A DNA stretch of 64,000 nt from Pantoea sp. 18069 (GCF_902706035.1 NZ_CACSJA010000013.1:82986-146985); one strand, 5' to 3'. Shown: positions 1 through 10,476, counted from the first letter of the stretch. The notes: generated by a model not told the origin, from the letters alone. Numbers and translations: made by a program.

Positions 1-855
1 GAGCCATTGCTTGAGGCGTCCCGCGCGCTGGCGCGGCTCGAGGTCTTCGCAGACCATTTCCCAGAAACGCGCGATCTGCGGCAGCAGCGACGGCCAGCTG
101 ACTTCAACGCTCGGCCCCCCTGCCTGAGGCCCCTCGACCGCGGCACGAATGGCCAGCGCCAGGCCCGGGTCGGCGACTATGCCCCGGCCCAGCATCAGGT
201 CGTCGCAGCCCGACTGCGCACGGCAGCGCAGCGCCTCTTCCACGGTCCAGATTTCGCCATTGGCAATTACCGGCACGCAGACGGCCTCGCGTATGCGCGG
301 AATCAGCTCCCAATAGGCCGGCGGCCGGTAGCCATCGAGCTTGGTACGCGCATGGACCACGATCTCGCAGGCCCCACCCTGGGCCATGGCCTGCGCGCAT
401 TCGCGCATCAGGCCGGTGTCGTTGAAGCCCAGGCGCATCTTGGCCGATACCGGCAGGTGGGCCGGCACGGCCCGGCGCACGGCCTCGACCACGCGTGCGA
501 TATGTTCCGGGTCCTGCAGCAGGGCCGCACCGCCGCCATGGCGGTTGACGACCTTGGCCGGACAGCCGAAATTGAGGTCTATGCCTTCGGGCCCCAGCCG
601 CGCGAGGTTGGCCGCGTTCTCGGCCAGGCTTTGCGGGTCCGAGCCCAGCAGCTGGGCGCGCACCGGCACGCCGGCGAGCGTGCGGCTGCCATTGCGCAAT
701 TCGGGCATGGTGCGCAAAAACACCTTGTCGGGCAGCACGGTGCCCGTGACGCGGATGAACTCGCTCACGCAGCGGTCGGCGCCGCCGACGCGGGTCAGCA
801 CGTCGCGCAGCACGAAATCCAGCAGCCCCTCCATGGGCGCGAGCAACAGCTTCAT
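1..855 (-). CDS. dusC: tRNA-dihydrouridine synthase, DusC-like (3' end cut by window)
   Basis: Flavin enzyme that reduces specific uridines in tRNA D-loops to dihydrouridine. The reverse strand reads MKLLLAPMEGLLDFVLRDVL from an ATG at 855 and stays open to base 1, giving 285 codons. The Dus family core is visible: the N-terminal PMEG loop, the NFGCPA segment with the conserved catalytic cysteine around residue 96, a following HGGGAALL segment, the KMRLGF lysine region, and an HART/ANGEI FMN-binding half. It ends in RLKQWL, which in the family lies a few dozen residues before the C terminus, so only the tail is missing. The PMEG N terminus and overall length fit the DusC subgroup (in E. coli, U16 of tRNA) better than DusA or DusB; the subgroup call is an inference. 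It is divergent from the small gene that begins at 1039. Confidence 0.9.
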   Translation of the reverse strand, partial: MKLLLAPMEGLLDFVLRDVLTRVGGADRCVSEFIRVTGTVLPDKVFLRTMPELRNGSRTLAGVPVRAQLLGSDPQSLAENAANLARLGPEGIDLNFGCPAKVVNRHGGGAALLQDPEHIARVVEAVRRAVPAHLPVSAKMRLGFNDTGLMRECAQAMAQGGACEIVVHARTKLDGYRPPAYWELIPRIREAVCVPVIANGEIWTVEEALRCRAQSGCDDLMLGRGIVADPGLALAIRAAVEGPQAGGPSVEVSWPSLLPQIARFWEMVCEDLEPRQRAGRLKQWL

Positions 856-1038
856 CGCTCCACCCTGCACCCGGGGCGCCGGCGCAGTCCCCTCACCCGA
901 TTCGTCATAGAAATTCCCGCATTCACTCTGATTTGACCCGCATTGTCGCGCCAGGGCGCATGCCCCGCCGCCATGCACGTCACAACCCCGTCATCTGCAT
1001 GGCGTGCAATCAGCGTTTCCCGGATCGATGGCCTGCCC

Positions 1039-1554
1039 ATGCTGCTGTACAAGACGACCAAAGCCCATCAGGAACTGGCACCTGGTTCGCGCAGCCTGAA
1101 CCTGCGCGAACGCTCGCTGCTGCTGCTCGCCGAAGGCACGCCGTATACCCAGCTCGCGCAGATGTACCACGGACAGGGCGAAGCCCTGGTGGCGCAATTG
1201 CTGCACTCCGGCTATCTGGTGTCGCACACGACGGAAACCCCTGCTCCTGCGCCAGCAGCGATGCCAGTCCAGCCGGCGACATTCGGGCCGACAGCGCCTC
1301 CCGCGATGACGCTCGCCGGCACACGCATGTATCTGTTCGACATGGTCGAGCGCCTGTTTGCCAACCGCCAGCAGGCCACGGCCGACCAATTGCGCCAGGC
1401 CTTGCGCGAAGCGCGCGACGTGCAGGCGCTGCGCAGCGTCTGCGACGCGCTGCTCAACGCCGTCGCCGCGCATGCAGGCGCGCAGCGCGCAATGCAGCTG
1501 AGCCAGCAGTTGGTGCATCTGGTGCCGGACTGGAGCCTTGAGCCCAATGAATGA
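1039..1554 (+). CDS. Hypothetical protein, 171 aa
   Basis: I do not recognise the family. The open frame extends upstream to 943, but the segment from MLLYKTTKAHQELAPGSRSL looks like the true N terminus because the preceding residues have no protein-like character; no strong ribosome site decides this. The first 75 residues are charged and helical (NLRERSLLLLAEG), resembling a small helix-turn-helix-like fold. They are followed by an Ala/Pro-rich linker at about residues 75-95. The C-terminal half (MVERLFANRQQATADQLRQ onward) is helical, with no membrane segment or cysteine cluster. A DNA- or protein-binding role is only a guess. The gene stands alone, divergent from the Dus gene and convergent with the methyltransferase across a shared terminator. 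Confidence 0.7.
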   Translation: MLLYKTTKAHQELAPGSRSLNLRERSLLLLAEGTPYTQLAQMYHGQGEALVAQLLHSGYLVSHTTETPAPAPAAMPVQPATFGPTAPPAMTLAGTRMYLFDMVERLFANRQQATADQLRQALREARDVQALRSVCDALLNAVAAHAGAQRAMQLSQQLVHLVPDWSLEPNE

Positions 1555-1555
1555 A

Positions 1556-1590
1556 AAAAGCCGGGCCTCCCATCGGAGGCACCGGCTTTT
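1556..1590. terminator. Bidirectional intrinsic terminator
   Basis: A 15-pair hairpin has left arm AAAAGCCGG plus GCCTCC, loop CATC, and right arm GGAGGC plus CCGGCTTTT, with one unpaired A. It begins one base after the stop of the 171-aa gene and also follows the convergent methyltransferase gene, so it can serve both strands. Confidence 0.85.
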
Positions 1591-1620
1591 CAGTTTGTCA
1601 GGCCCAGGCCTGCACGTGCA

Positions 1621-2811
1621 TCAGCGCAGCGCAAGACGCCACAGCGTGGTGACTTCGGCCGCGCGCGCCGCATGCAGCGCGTCGGTGGTGTCGGCGACCT
1701 TGCCATGGCTGGCCTTGGCGTCGAGGCGGCCGACGACCTTGAGGCCTGCCGCGTCGATCCAGCCCATCAGCTCTTCGCGGCTGCGCAGCGCCAGGTGCTC
1801 GGCCAGGTCCGACAGGATCAGCCAGGCTTCGCCGTCCGGCGTCAGATGCCCGGCGACACCGCCGAGGAATCCGCGCAGCATGCGGCTGCCCTCATCGTAG
1901 ATCGCATGCTCTAGCGCCGAGCTCGGCTTGGCCGGCACCCAGGGCGGGTTGCAGACCACCAGCGGCGCGCGGCCTGCGGGGAACAGGTCGGTCTGCAGCA
2001 GTTCGACCTTGTTCAGGCAGCCCAGCGTCTGCAGGTTTTCGCGTGCGCAGGCTATGGCGCGCGGCGACATGTCGGTAGCAACGATGCGCTTGACACCGCG
2101 GCGCGACAGCACGGCCGTGAGCACGCCCGTGCCGACACCGATGTCATAGGCCAGCGTCTGCGCGCCCGCCGGCAGCGGCGCCTCGGCCACCAGGCCCACA
2201 TACTCTGCGCGCACCGGCGAAAACACCGCGTAGTGCGGATGGATGCGGTTGTTCGGCGCAATGCCCAGCGCTTCGATTTCGACGCCCTTCTTGCGCCACT
2301 CGTGCGCACCGACCAGGCCCAGCAGCTCGCGCAGCGGCGTGACGATGGTCTGGTCCAGCTTCTCGGGCTTGCCCCAGCCTTCGATGATGGGCTGGCGCAG
2401 ATCGGGCGCGCGGCGCAGGCTGATCACGTAGTCGGGTTGCAGCTCGATCAGAATGCTCGACAGCACGCGTGCACGCTGGGCCTGGGCCTGGCGGTGCAGG
2501 TGGAACGCATGCGGGAAAGTCTCTTCGGGCAGGATTTCCTGTTTTTGCGCGGCCTGGCGCAACTGGCGCCTGGCCTTGGCCGAGGACTTGCGCGGATCGC
2601 GCTCCTGGCGGCGCATCAGCGCCTGCAGCAGCAGGCGGGCGTTCTGGAAATCGCCGCGCCACAGCAGCGAAGTTCCTTCGCATGCCAGACGATGGGCCGC
2701 ATCGGCAGACAGGGTGTCGTCGGCGATCACCACCTTGCGGGGTGCCGCGAGACCACTTTCGGAGCGCCAGACAGCGCTGCGCTCCTTGTTTTTTTCATGC
2801 CAATGCAGCAT
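1621..2811 (-). CDS. Class I SAM-dependent methyltransferase
   Basis: Protein of 396 residues with a Rossmann-type methyltransferase domain in its C-terminal half. Motif I is YDIGVGTGVLTAVLSRRG, the acidic motif II is IVATDMS, and motif IV is CNPPW, the NPPY/W signature of enzymes that methylate planar nitrogens or glutamine amides (HemK/PrmC, RlmG, TrmN6 types). The N-terminal 170 residues are charged and helical, a likely substrate-recognition region as in RlmG/RsmC-like rRNA methyltransferases. The exact substrate cannot be read from the sequence. The gene starts 8 bases after the GNAT gene stop on the same strand, so the two are probably cotranscribed, and it ends at the shared terminator near 1590. 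Confidence 0.85.
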   Translation of the reverse strand: MLHWHEKNKERSAVWRSESGLAAPRKVVIADDTLSADAAHRLACEGTSLLWRGDFQNARLLLQALMRRQERDPRKSSAKARRQLRQAAQKQEILPEETFPHAFHLHRQAQAQRARVLSSILIELQPDYVISLRRAPDLRQPIIEGWGKPEKLDQTIVTPLRELLGLVGAHEWRKKGVEIEALGIAPNNRIHPHYAVFSPVRAEYVGLVAEAPLPAGAQTLAYDIGVGTGVLTAVLSRRGVKRIVATDMSPRAIACARENLQTLGCLNKVELLQTDLFPAGRAPLVVCNPPWVPAKPSSALEHAIYDEGSRMLRGFLGGVAGHLTPDGEAWLILSDLAEHLALRSREELMGWIDAAGLKVVGRLDAKASHGKVADTTDALHAARAAEVTTLWRLALR

Positions 2812-2819
2812 CGGGGCTT

Positions 2820-3341
2820 TCAGTTCAATGGGCGCTTGAGACGCACTTCTTCAATCTTGATACCGCCAATGACGGCAGTCTTGGCGGTCGACATTTCGCG
2901 CTTGAAACCGGCCATTTCATGGAAGCGCAGGGCGCGTTCATTGCGCAGCGGCACCCAGGCGGTGACATTGGTGCAGCCTTCTTCGGCCAGGCCGTCGCGG
3001 GCTGCATCCCAGAGGGTCACACCCACGCCCTGGCCCCAATGCGAGGGAGCCGCGTAAATGGCCCAGATCTCGCCGGTGGTAGGACGGGACTTCTCATCGC
3101 GCGAGCGATCGAAGCCGACAAAGCCCACGATCTTGTCGCCATCGATGGCGACCTGGACCTGGGGCTCACAATATTCAATGGCTTCACGCCAGTACGCCTG
3201 GCGCTTTTCAACCGACGACATGGATTTCAACTGATCGTCAGGAACCAGCCCTCGGTATGCCTCCGTAGCGGAGGCGGTATGGATCTGTGCAATGGCCTTG
3301 GCATCGCGAAGCGTGGCGGGACGAACCTGGAAACTGGACAT
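2820..3341 (-). CDS. GNAT family N-acetyltransferase
   Basis: Predicted 173-residue acetyltransferase using acetyl-CoA. The open frame reaches 3527, but the start is set at the ATG at 3341 because MSSFQVRPATLRDAKAIAQI is the usual GNAT first strand (xxRxAxxxDAxxI), and the upstream residues look untranslated. GNAT motif A is seen as IYAAPSHWGQGVGVTLWDAA, where QGVG is the pyrophosphate-binding Q/RxxGxG/A loop. A C-terminal NERALRFHEMAGF segment matches motif B. The substrate is unknown. It is upstream of, and 8 bases from, the methyltransferase in a probable two-gene operon; a modification pair acting on ribosomal components is conceivable but unproven. Confidence 0.88.
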   Translation of the reverse strand: MSSFQVRPATLRDAKAIAQIHTASATEAYRGLVPDDQLKSMSSVEKRQAYWREAIEYCEPQVQVAIDGDKIVGFVGFDRSRDEKSRPTTGEIWAIYAAPSHWGQGVGVTLWDAARDGLAEEGCTNVTAWVPLRNERALRFHEMAGFKREMSTAKTAVIGGIKIEEVRLKRPLN

Positions 3342-3579
3342 GGAAATACCGAAACGAAAACAGGTGAAAATGGGAAAAGCGGCAATTGTCACCGCAAACG
3401 TTTTTTTGCCGGCTGGCGCGAATGTGTAGCCATTCACGCGAGTACGGCTGTCTTGATCGCCTTGCCCTGCCAAAGCCGATGTGATAACGCCTGCAAAACA
3501 GGCAGACACCGGCGTCGGCCTGGCCAACCCGGACAGGCTTCAACGTTCGATGGATGGAGACAAAAAATGCCTTGCGCGG

Positions 3580-3615
3580 GCCTGAACTCCTGCAGATGAC
3601 GCAGGCTGTTCAGGC
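3580..3615 (-). terminator. Long hairpin after the aldehyde dehydrogenase gene
   Basis: Arms GCCTGAAC (3580-3587) and GTTCAGGC (3608-3615) enclose a second pair of arms, CCTGC (3589-3593) and GCAGG (3601-3605). The hairpin lies immediately after the stop of the aldehyde dehydrogenase gene. On the minus strand a run of six T follows about a dozen bases beyond the stem, so it is a plausible but not textbook terminator. Confidence 0.5.
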
Positions 3616-3616
3616 G

Positions 3617-5056
3617 CTATAACCAGCGCCGGAGCAGCCCCATCACCCGGTCAAGCCGAGGCCCGTAGGGAGGATAGAACAACGCTCCCATGGACCAGCG
3701 CGACTGCAGCAACACCGACTTCTGGTGGCTGAACCGCAAAAAGCCTTGCTCTCCGTGGTACGCCCCCCAGCCGCTGTCGCCAACCCCGCCAAACGGCAGG
3801 TTGTCGTGCGCTATGTGCATCAGGGTGTCGTTGACCGTCACCCCGCCGCTGACAGTTCGCCGGAGTATACCGTCCCGTACATTTTCGTCGCTGCCGAACC
3901 AGTATAGAGCCAGGGGCCGGGGGCCGGCATTGAGCGCCGCGACCACGTCGTCCAGGCGCTCGTAGGTGATCACCGGCAGGATGGGACCGAAGATTTCTTC
4001 CTGCATCAGCTGCATTTCCGAGGTCGCGCCGAACACCAGCGCGGGCGGCATCTGCCGCTCGGCCGCGTCGCTCCACAGGCTGGCCGCGGCCTCGCCGGGC
4101 TGGGCCTGTGCAGGGCCCATCAATTCGACGCGCGCGCCCAGCGACTGCGCCTGGCGCAGCATCTGGCGCAGCCGCGCCAGGTGGCGCTTGGTCAGGATGG
4201 ACGCGTAATCGGGGTTGCCGACGATGGTCGGGTACAGCCTTGCCACGGCCGCGCGATAGGCCTGGGCAAACGCCTGTTCGCGCCCGCGCGGCAGCAGCAC
4301 ATAGTCGGGAGCGATGCAGGTCTGGCCCGCATTGAGCAGCTTGCCGTGCGCGATCTTCAGTGCGGCGTCGGCGAGGTCGCAATCCTGCGCAATCAGGCAG
4401 GGCGACTTGCCGCCAAGCTCGAGCGTGGTCGGTGTCAGGTGCACGGCCGCAGCCTGGGCCACGCGCCGGCCCACGGCCGTCGAGCCCGTGAACACCAGGT
4501 GATCGAACGGCAGTCCCGAGAACTGGGTCGCCACGCTCGCGTCGCCCTGCACCACGCAAAATTCATCCGGCGCAAAGAACTGTTCGACCAGCGCCGCGAG
4601 CTGGGCCGAGGTATGGGGCGTGAGTTCGCTGGGCTTGAGCATCACGCGGTTGCCCGCGGCCAGCGCCGTGATCGCGGGGGCGAGCGCAAGCTGCACCGGG
4701 TAGTTCCAGGGCGAGATCACGCCCACCACGCCCAGCGGCTGGCGCTCGATGCGCGCGCGCGCGGGCAGCAGGTACAGGGGCGTGCGCACGCGCTGCGGCC
4801 GCATCCAGCGCGAGAGCTTGCGCAGGCACTGGTTGAGCAGATTGCGCAGCACGAAGAAATCGGCGACCTCGGTCAGGCGCGGCGAGCGCATGCCGAAATC
4901 GGCCTGCACCGCGGCCGCAAGCACCGCCCCATGTTCGTCGAGCATCTTGCGAATGCGCAGCAGGCGCTCGCGCCGCACCAGCAACGGTACCTCGACCTGG
5001 GACCGACTGGCCTGGTGCTGGGCCTCGAACAGACGATGGAGATCGGCAGGGATCAT
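3617..5056 (-). CDS. Coniferyl-aldehyde-type aldehyde dehydrogenase
   Basis: NAD(P)-dependent oxidation of an aldehyde to its carboxylic acid. The 479-residue protein has the whole class 3-like ALDH fold: PWNYPVQLALAPAITALAAG and MLKPSE in the cofactor site, FTGSTAVGR, the glutamate motif LELGGKSP, the catalytic cysteine in NAGQTCIAPDY, EEIFGPILP, and GGVTVNDTLMHIAHDNLPFG near the C terminus. The last segment and the short length, with a C-terminal hydrophobic tail (VMGLLRRWL), are typical of CalB/coniferyl aldehyde dehydrogenases and related long-chain aldehyde enzymes. The substrate could be an aromatic or a fatty aldehyde. The ATG at 5056 is used; a TTG lies just before it. No other lignin or aromatic catabolism gene is nearby. 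Confidence 0.9.
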   Translation of the reverse strand: MIPADLHRLFEAQHQASRSQVEVPLLVRRERLLRIRKMLDEHGAVLAAAVQADFGMRSPRLTEVADFFVLRNLLNQCLRKLSRWMRPQRVRTPLYLLPARARIERQPLGVVGVISPWNYPVQLALAPAITALAAGNRVMLKPSELTPHTSAQLAALVEQFFAPDEFCVVQGDASVATQFSGLPFDHLVFTGSTAVGRRVAQAAAVHLTPTTLELGGKSPCLIAQDCDLADAALKIAHGKLLNAGQTCIAPDYVLLPRGREQAFAQAYRAAVARLYPTIVGNPDYASILTKRHLARLRQMLRQAQSLGARVELMGPAQAQPGEAAASLWSDAAERQMPPALVFGATSEMQLMQEEIFGPILPVITYERLDDVVAALNAGPRPLALYWFGSDENVRDGILRRTVSGGVTVNDTLMHIAHDNLPFGGVGDSGWGAYHGEQGFLRFSHQKSVLLQSRWSMGALFYPPYGPRLDRVMGLLRRWL

Positions 5057-5102
5057 CAAAATGCGCGCTCACAAAAACAGTAACCAAAGACATCATCGCT
5101 GC

Positions 5103-5190
5103 GCCCCGACATGGGGGCAGCAAGCCGAGGGCCGCCCCCCAGCGAGGGTGCCGTCCCCCTCAGAGGGCGAAGCCGCGTCAGCGGCTCAGT
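5103..5190 (+). repeat. Dispersed intergenic repeat, copy A
   Basis: Contains ATGGGGGCAGCAAGCC, GGGCCGCCCC, GAGGGTGCCGTCCCCCTC and AGCGGCTCAGTGGG. The same ordered blocks occur at 20333-20446 and, inverted, at 41592-41712. This copy is the shortest and lacks the CCACCGAAGGTTGAG block. Its right end overlaps the stop codon of the 129-residue membrane protein. Confidence 0.75.
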
Positions 5191-5571
5191 GGGTGTTCCT
5201 GATCTCTCGCGGCTGCACGTCAACGACTTCGTCATTGCCGCGCAGGATGCCGCCGCGATGGCGCGGATTGTCCACGGCGCTTTCGGCGGCGGGCGCCGCA
5301 GCGGCCGGTCCCGTCCAGACGGTGCGCGAACGGTAGACCGTGCTCCAGGCCGCGCCCGGGCTCACGCCCATGACCCAGGGAGTGACCGGGCGACCGGTGA
5401 GCTTGGCCCAGAGCGCGCGTGCGCCCCAGACCAGTGCCAGCAGGCTGGCCGCAGCCAGCAGGCTCAGGAAGAAGATGGTCGCGGCGATGAGCAGGAAGAT
5501 GCGCACCGACCAGCGAAGCACCAGAGTCACGAATTCATTCAAAGTGAGGCCTTTCTCGCCAACCAGGAGAT

Positions 5572-5575
<4 letters not shown>
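5186..5575 (-). CDS. Small membrane protein, unknown function
   Basis: A 129-residue protein with one long hydrophobic stretch at about residues 24-50 ([20 protein letters not shown]), then a short basic segment and an Ala-rich polar tail, so probably a single-pass inner membrane protein. I do not recognise the family. It begins with GTG at 5575, overlapping the clpB stop as GTGA, which suggests translational coupling to clpB; an in-frame TTG about ten codons later is the alternative start. Its last codons run into a dispersed repeat, so its natural C terminus may have been changed by that insertion. A link to heat-shock functions is inferred only from position. Confidence 0.65.
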
Positions 5576-8181
<2,606 letters not shown>

Positions 8182-8208
8182 GGGTGAAATACCTCCGAAT
8201 TGCTCCAC

Positions 8209-8235
8209 AGGTGGGGATGCTGCCCCCTATTTCAA
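8209..8235 (-). promoter_or_regulatory. Sigma-32 (heat-shock) promoter of clpB
   Basis: On the minus strand, TTGAAA (8235-8230) is followed after 13 bases by CCCCACCT (8216-8209). This is close to the CTTGAAA-N13-17-CCCCATNT consensus for RpoH. Predicted transcription starts near 8202, leaving about 20 bases of leader including the GGAGGT ribosome site of clpB. Confidence 0.75.
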
Positions 8236-8307
8236 CCTGGAAATGCCGCGTCCAGCTGCCAGACAAGGGCGCGAACACGCCGAGCTGCCACGGTCCGGTG
8301 CCGCAGC

Positions 8308-8805
8308 TCAGCCACCGCCGGCCGCAAGCGCCCAGCGCGCCAGCGCGGCGTCGTCGGCGCTGCGCGCATCGACCCAGCGCGCGCCCTGGGGCGTCTGCTC
8401 CTTCTTCCAGAAAGGCGCCTGGGTCTTGAGGTAGTCCATGATGAACTCGCAGGCCGCGAACGAGGCGCCGCGGTGGGCGGCGCTCACGGCCACGAGCACG
8501 ATCTGGTCCAGCGGCTGGAGCAGGCCCACGCGGTGGATCACGCGCGCGCCAAAGATGCCGAAACGCGCAATGGCCTGGTCGACGATGGCCGCGATCGACT
8601 GCTCGGTCATGCCCGGATAGTGCTCGAGCTCGAGCGAGGCCACGGCGTCGCCATCGTTGCGGTCGCGCACGCAGCCGACAAAACAGCAGACCGCGCCCAC
8701 GCGCGCATCACAGGCGCGCAGCGCGGCGAGCTCGGCGCTGGCGTCGAAATCCTGGGGCTGCACCGCGATATGCACCGCGGCCGAGCCAGCTGCCATATCC
8801 TTCAT
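8308..8805 (-). CDS. moaE: Molybdopterin synthase catalytic subunit MoaE
   Basis: Large subunit of MPT synthase; with thiocarboxylated MoaD it inserts the dithiolene sulfurs into cyclic pyranopterin monophosphate during molybdenum cofactor synthesis. The 165-residue product has the MoaE hallmarks: [21 protein letters not shown], the [19 protein letters not shown] strand with its conserved His-Arg, [20 protein letters not shown], and the catalytic-site lysines in APFWKKE. The start overlaps the stop of the upstream 76-residue gene (ATGA). Its partner gene moaD lies about 1.7 kb away, separated by unrelated genes and repeats. Confidence 0.95.
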   Translation of the reverse strand: MKDMAAGSAAVHIAVQPQDFDASAELAALRACDARVGAVCCFVGCVRDRNDGDAVASLELEHYPGMTEQSIAAIVDQAIARFGIFGARVIHRVGLLQPLDQIVLVAVSAAHRGASFAACEFIMDYLKTQAPFWKKEQTPQGARWVDARSADDAALARWALAAGGG

Positions 8806-9032
8806 GGCGCACGGTGCAGCCGCGGAGCCGACAATAGCGCCAGTTCCTCTTGCACCACGGTGGCCAGCTGGCGATTCTCCTTGGTGTTCGGCAAGCCGAC
8901 CACCAGGGCCTGCAGACGCTGGAGATCACCCACCGTGGGTGCCACCTTGATCTGTGCCGTTGCCGCACTGGCATTGCCAGCGCGTATCAGGCCAAACACC
9001 TTGTTGGCCCATTCATTCTTGTTGTGCGCCAT
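8802..9032 (-). CDS. Hypothetical protein, 76 aa
   Basis: A small soluble helical protein of unknown family (MAHNKNEWANKVFGLIRAGN at the N terminus, ending in RLHRAP). No cysteine, signal or membrane segment is seen. The stop codon overlaps the moaE start as ATGA, so the two are very likely cotranslated, and the gene is divergent from the 84-residue gene at 9103 across about 70 bases. It could be an accessory of molybdenum cofactor assembly or a passenger of the insert between moaD and moaE; neither can be decided from sequence. Confidence 0.65.
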   Translation of the reverse strand: MAHNKNEWANKVFGLIRAGNASAATAQIKVAPTVGDLQRLQALVVGLPNTKENRQLATVVQEELALLSAPRLHRAP

Positions 9033-9102
9033 GGCGCCCTCTCATAGTCAAAACGGCAATGCGTTTTTCGTTAGCATTGACCCGCACTGTAACCTTCAGA
9101 CC

Positions 9103-9357
9103 ATGGCCTCTCTCGCAATCACCACCAGCCACTACAAGCTTTTCCCGTCGCCGCGCAATGAACACCGCGTGGTCTTCGAGTATGAAGTCTTCGTGCCCTA
9201 CCCCTACGCGCTGATCGATCTGCCGAGTTTCGGCTTCAAGGGCAAGTACAGCCTGTTCGCCGCCTGCCGGCTCAAGGACATGAAGATGGGGCAGCTCGCG
9301 ACCTTCGAGCAGGTGGACGACGCGATCCACTTCGAAAAGAACTTCACGCCGGATTGA
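9103..9357 (+). CDS. Hypothetical protein, 84 aa
   Basis: A small beta-rich protein of unknown family, beginning MASLAITTSHYKLFPSP and rich in aromatic and Pro residues (FVPYPYALIDLPSFGFKGKY), without a signal peptide or membrane segment. The frame is open far upstream, but the ATG at 9103 is the first sensible start; upstream sequence is non-coding or antisense to the 76-residue gene. It is followed after 4 bases by the 112-residue gene on the same strand, making a two-gene unit opposite in direction to the surrounding molybdenum cofactor genes. Confidence 0.65.
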   Translation: MASLAITTSHYKLFPSPRNEHRVVFEYEVFVPYPYALIDLPSFGFKGKYSLFAACRLKDMKMGQLATFEQVDDAIHFEKNFTPD

Positions 9358-9361
9358 GCCC

Positions 9362-9700
9362 ATGTCCGAAGGCAACCAATTGACCGTGGCGCCGAGTTTC
9401 GCGGCGCTCTACGCCGACCGCAGCGGGCGCCTGCGCACGCCCCTGGCCGAAGTGCTGGCACGCTATGAACTGTGCGAAGACCTGGCCAGCCATCTGGTCG
9501 AGCAGGCGCAGATTCTGTACCACCGCGAAGCACCGTCCGAAGCCGGCGTGCTGCTGGGCATGCACGCGGCCCTGCGCGCCGACGATTCCCTGCTCAGCGC
9601 GGCCGAAGCCGGCTGGGTGGTGCAGCGCCTGGCGGAGCTGCTGGAGTGGAAATGTCCGGCGCTGGGCGCGCCGGAGGGCGGCGAGGCGGCGCAACTCTGA
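9362..9700 (+). CDS. Hypothetical protein, 112 aa
   Basis: A soluble, strongly helical and acidic protein (LAEVLARYELCEDLASHLVE, then LLGMHAALRADDSLLSAAEA) of unknown family. It begins 4 bases after the 84-residue gene and is probably cotranscribed with it. Its C terminus (GGEAAQL) is followed within a few bases by the repeat region starting near 9704, so the tail may have been altered by repeat insertion. No catalytic motif can be named. Confidence 0.65.
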   Translation: MSEGNQLTVAPSFAALYADRSGRLRTPLAEVLARYELCEDLASHLVEQAQILYHREAPSEAGVLLGMHAALRADDSLLSAAEAGWVVQRLAELLEWKCPALGAPEGGEAAQL

Positions 9701-9703
9701 GCC

Positions 9704-10112
9704 TCAAGAAACCGTTCGTCCTGAGCAAGGTAAGCGAGGCAAAGCCTCGCAATGCGTTGACAAGAAACAGCGGGGAGTGAGACCGGTTTCTTGAATACCG
9801 GGGCTTCGACGGGCGCGCCGAGCGAGGCTCAGCCCGAACGGAGTTTTCCATCGTGCCCTAAACCACCGCTCGCCCTGAGTCCTGAGCCCGTCGAAGGATC
9901 GAAGGGTCGGTATTTTGAGAGTAGGCCGCCCATAGTCAGCTGCTGTTTGCCCAAATCGAGTGCTTTCTAAGTCATTGATTTACTTGACAAAAAATCTGTT
10001 TCTTGAGAGCCTGTCGAAGGATGAACGCAGGATCTGAGGCAATACGCAATACTGTTTTTGGGGCACGCAGATTACGCCCCAAAACGCCCTTCGACGAGCT
10101 CAGGGCGAGCGG
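9704..10112. repeat. REP-like palindrome cluster in a gene-free stretch
   Basis: This roughly 450-base gap holds several copies of the widespread proteobacterial REP-like unit with core CCTTCGACnnGCTCAGGGCGA and its reverse: 9711-9725, 9801-9842, 9864-9908, about 10006-10027 and 10086-10112. A perfect 10-base inverted repeat, CAAGAAACCG (9704-9713) and CGGTTTCTTG (9784-9793), brackets the first 90 bases. The stretch around 9960-10000 is more AT-rich than its surroundings. No gene is supported here. Confidence 0.75.
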
Positions 10113-10156
10113 TATTTACTCGCTTGACGCCACTGCTTGCCCAAATTCACCTGCGC

Positions 10157-10474
10157 TCAGACCGAATCCGCCAGCCTATTCAACATCCGCTGCACCTGCC
10201 CATGCGTCCACTCTCCGCCACGCGCGGCAGCAATGCCGCGGCGGTTCAATTCGGCCGCCATCTGGCGGTGGGTCAGGCCCTGGGCCAGGAATTCGGTGAA
10301 CAGGGGTTGCACCTGGCGCGCAAACGCATCGGCCGTCTGCGTGCGCTTTTCCAGCGTCGCCTGCAGATTGCGCGCTCCGGCGCTGCCCAGCACCACGCCG
10401 CGCGCCTTGGCATCGGCCAGCGCGGCGCGCGTGCGCTCGCTGACGGACAGCGGCGCAGAGGTTTCCTTGGCCAT
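10157..10474 (-). CDS. Serine-recombinase C-terminal-like protein (no catalytic domain)
   Basis: A 105-residue protein whose segment SVSERTRAALADAKARGVVL matches the linker helix that follows the catalytic domain in resolvase/invertase-type serine recombinases. GLTHRQMAAELNRRGIAAAR with GGEW matches their DNA-binding helix-turn-helix region. The roughly 130-residue catalytic domain with its serine is absent and there is no room for it, since moaD ends 2 bases upstream. It is either a decayed recombinase or a domesticated DNA-binding protein cotranslated with moaD. A role in DNA binding is inferred; recombination is not expected. Confidence 0.7.
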   Translation of the reverse strand: MAKETSAPLSVSERTRAALADAKARGVVLGSAGARNLQATLEKRTQTADAFARQVQPLFTEFLAQGLTHRQMAAELNRRGIAAARGGEWTHGQVQRMLNRLADSV

Positions 10475-10476
10475 GC

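Noticed and set aside
8182..8208. Upstream GTG start for clpB
   Set aside because: It would lie before or at the predicted heat-shock transcription start and has no ribosome site, whereas the ATG at 8181 has GGAGGT.
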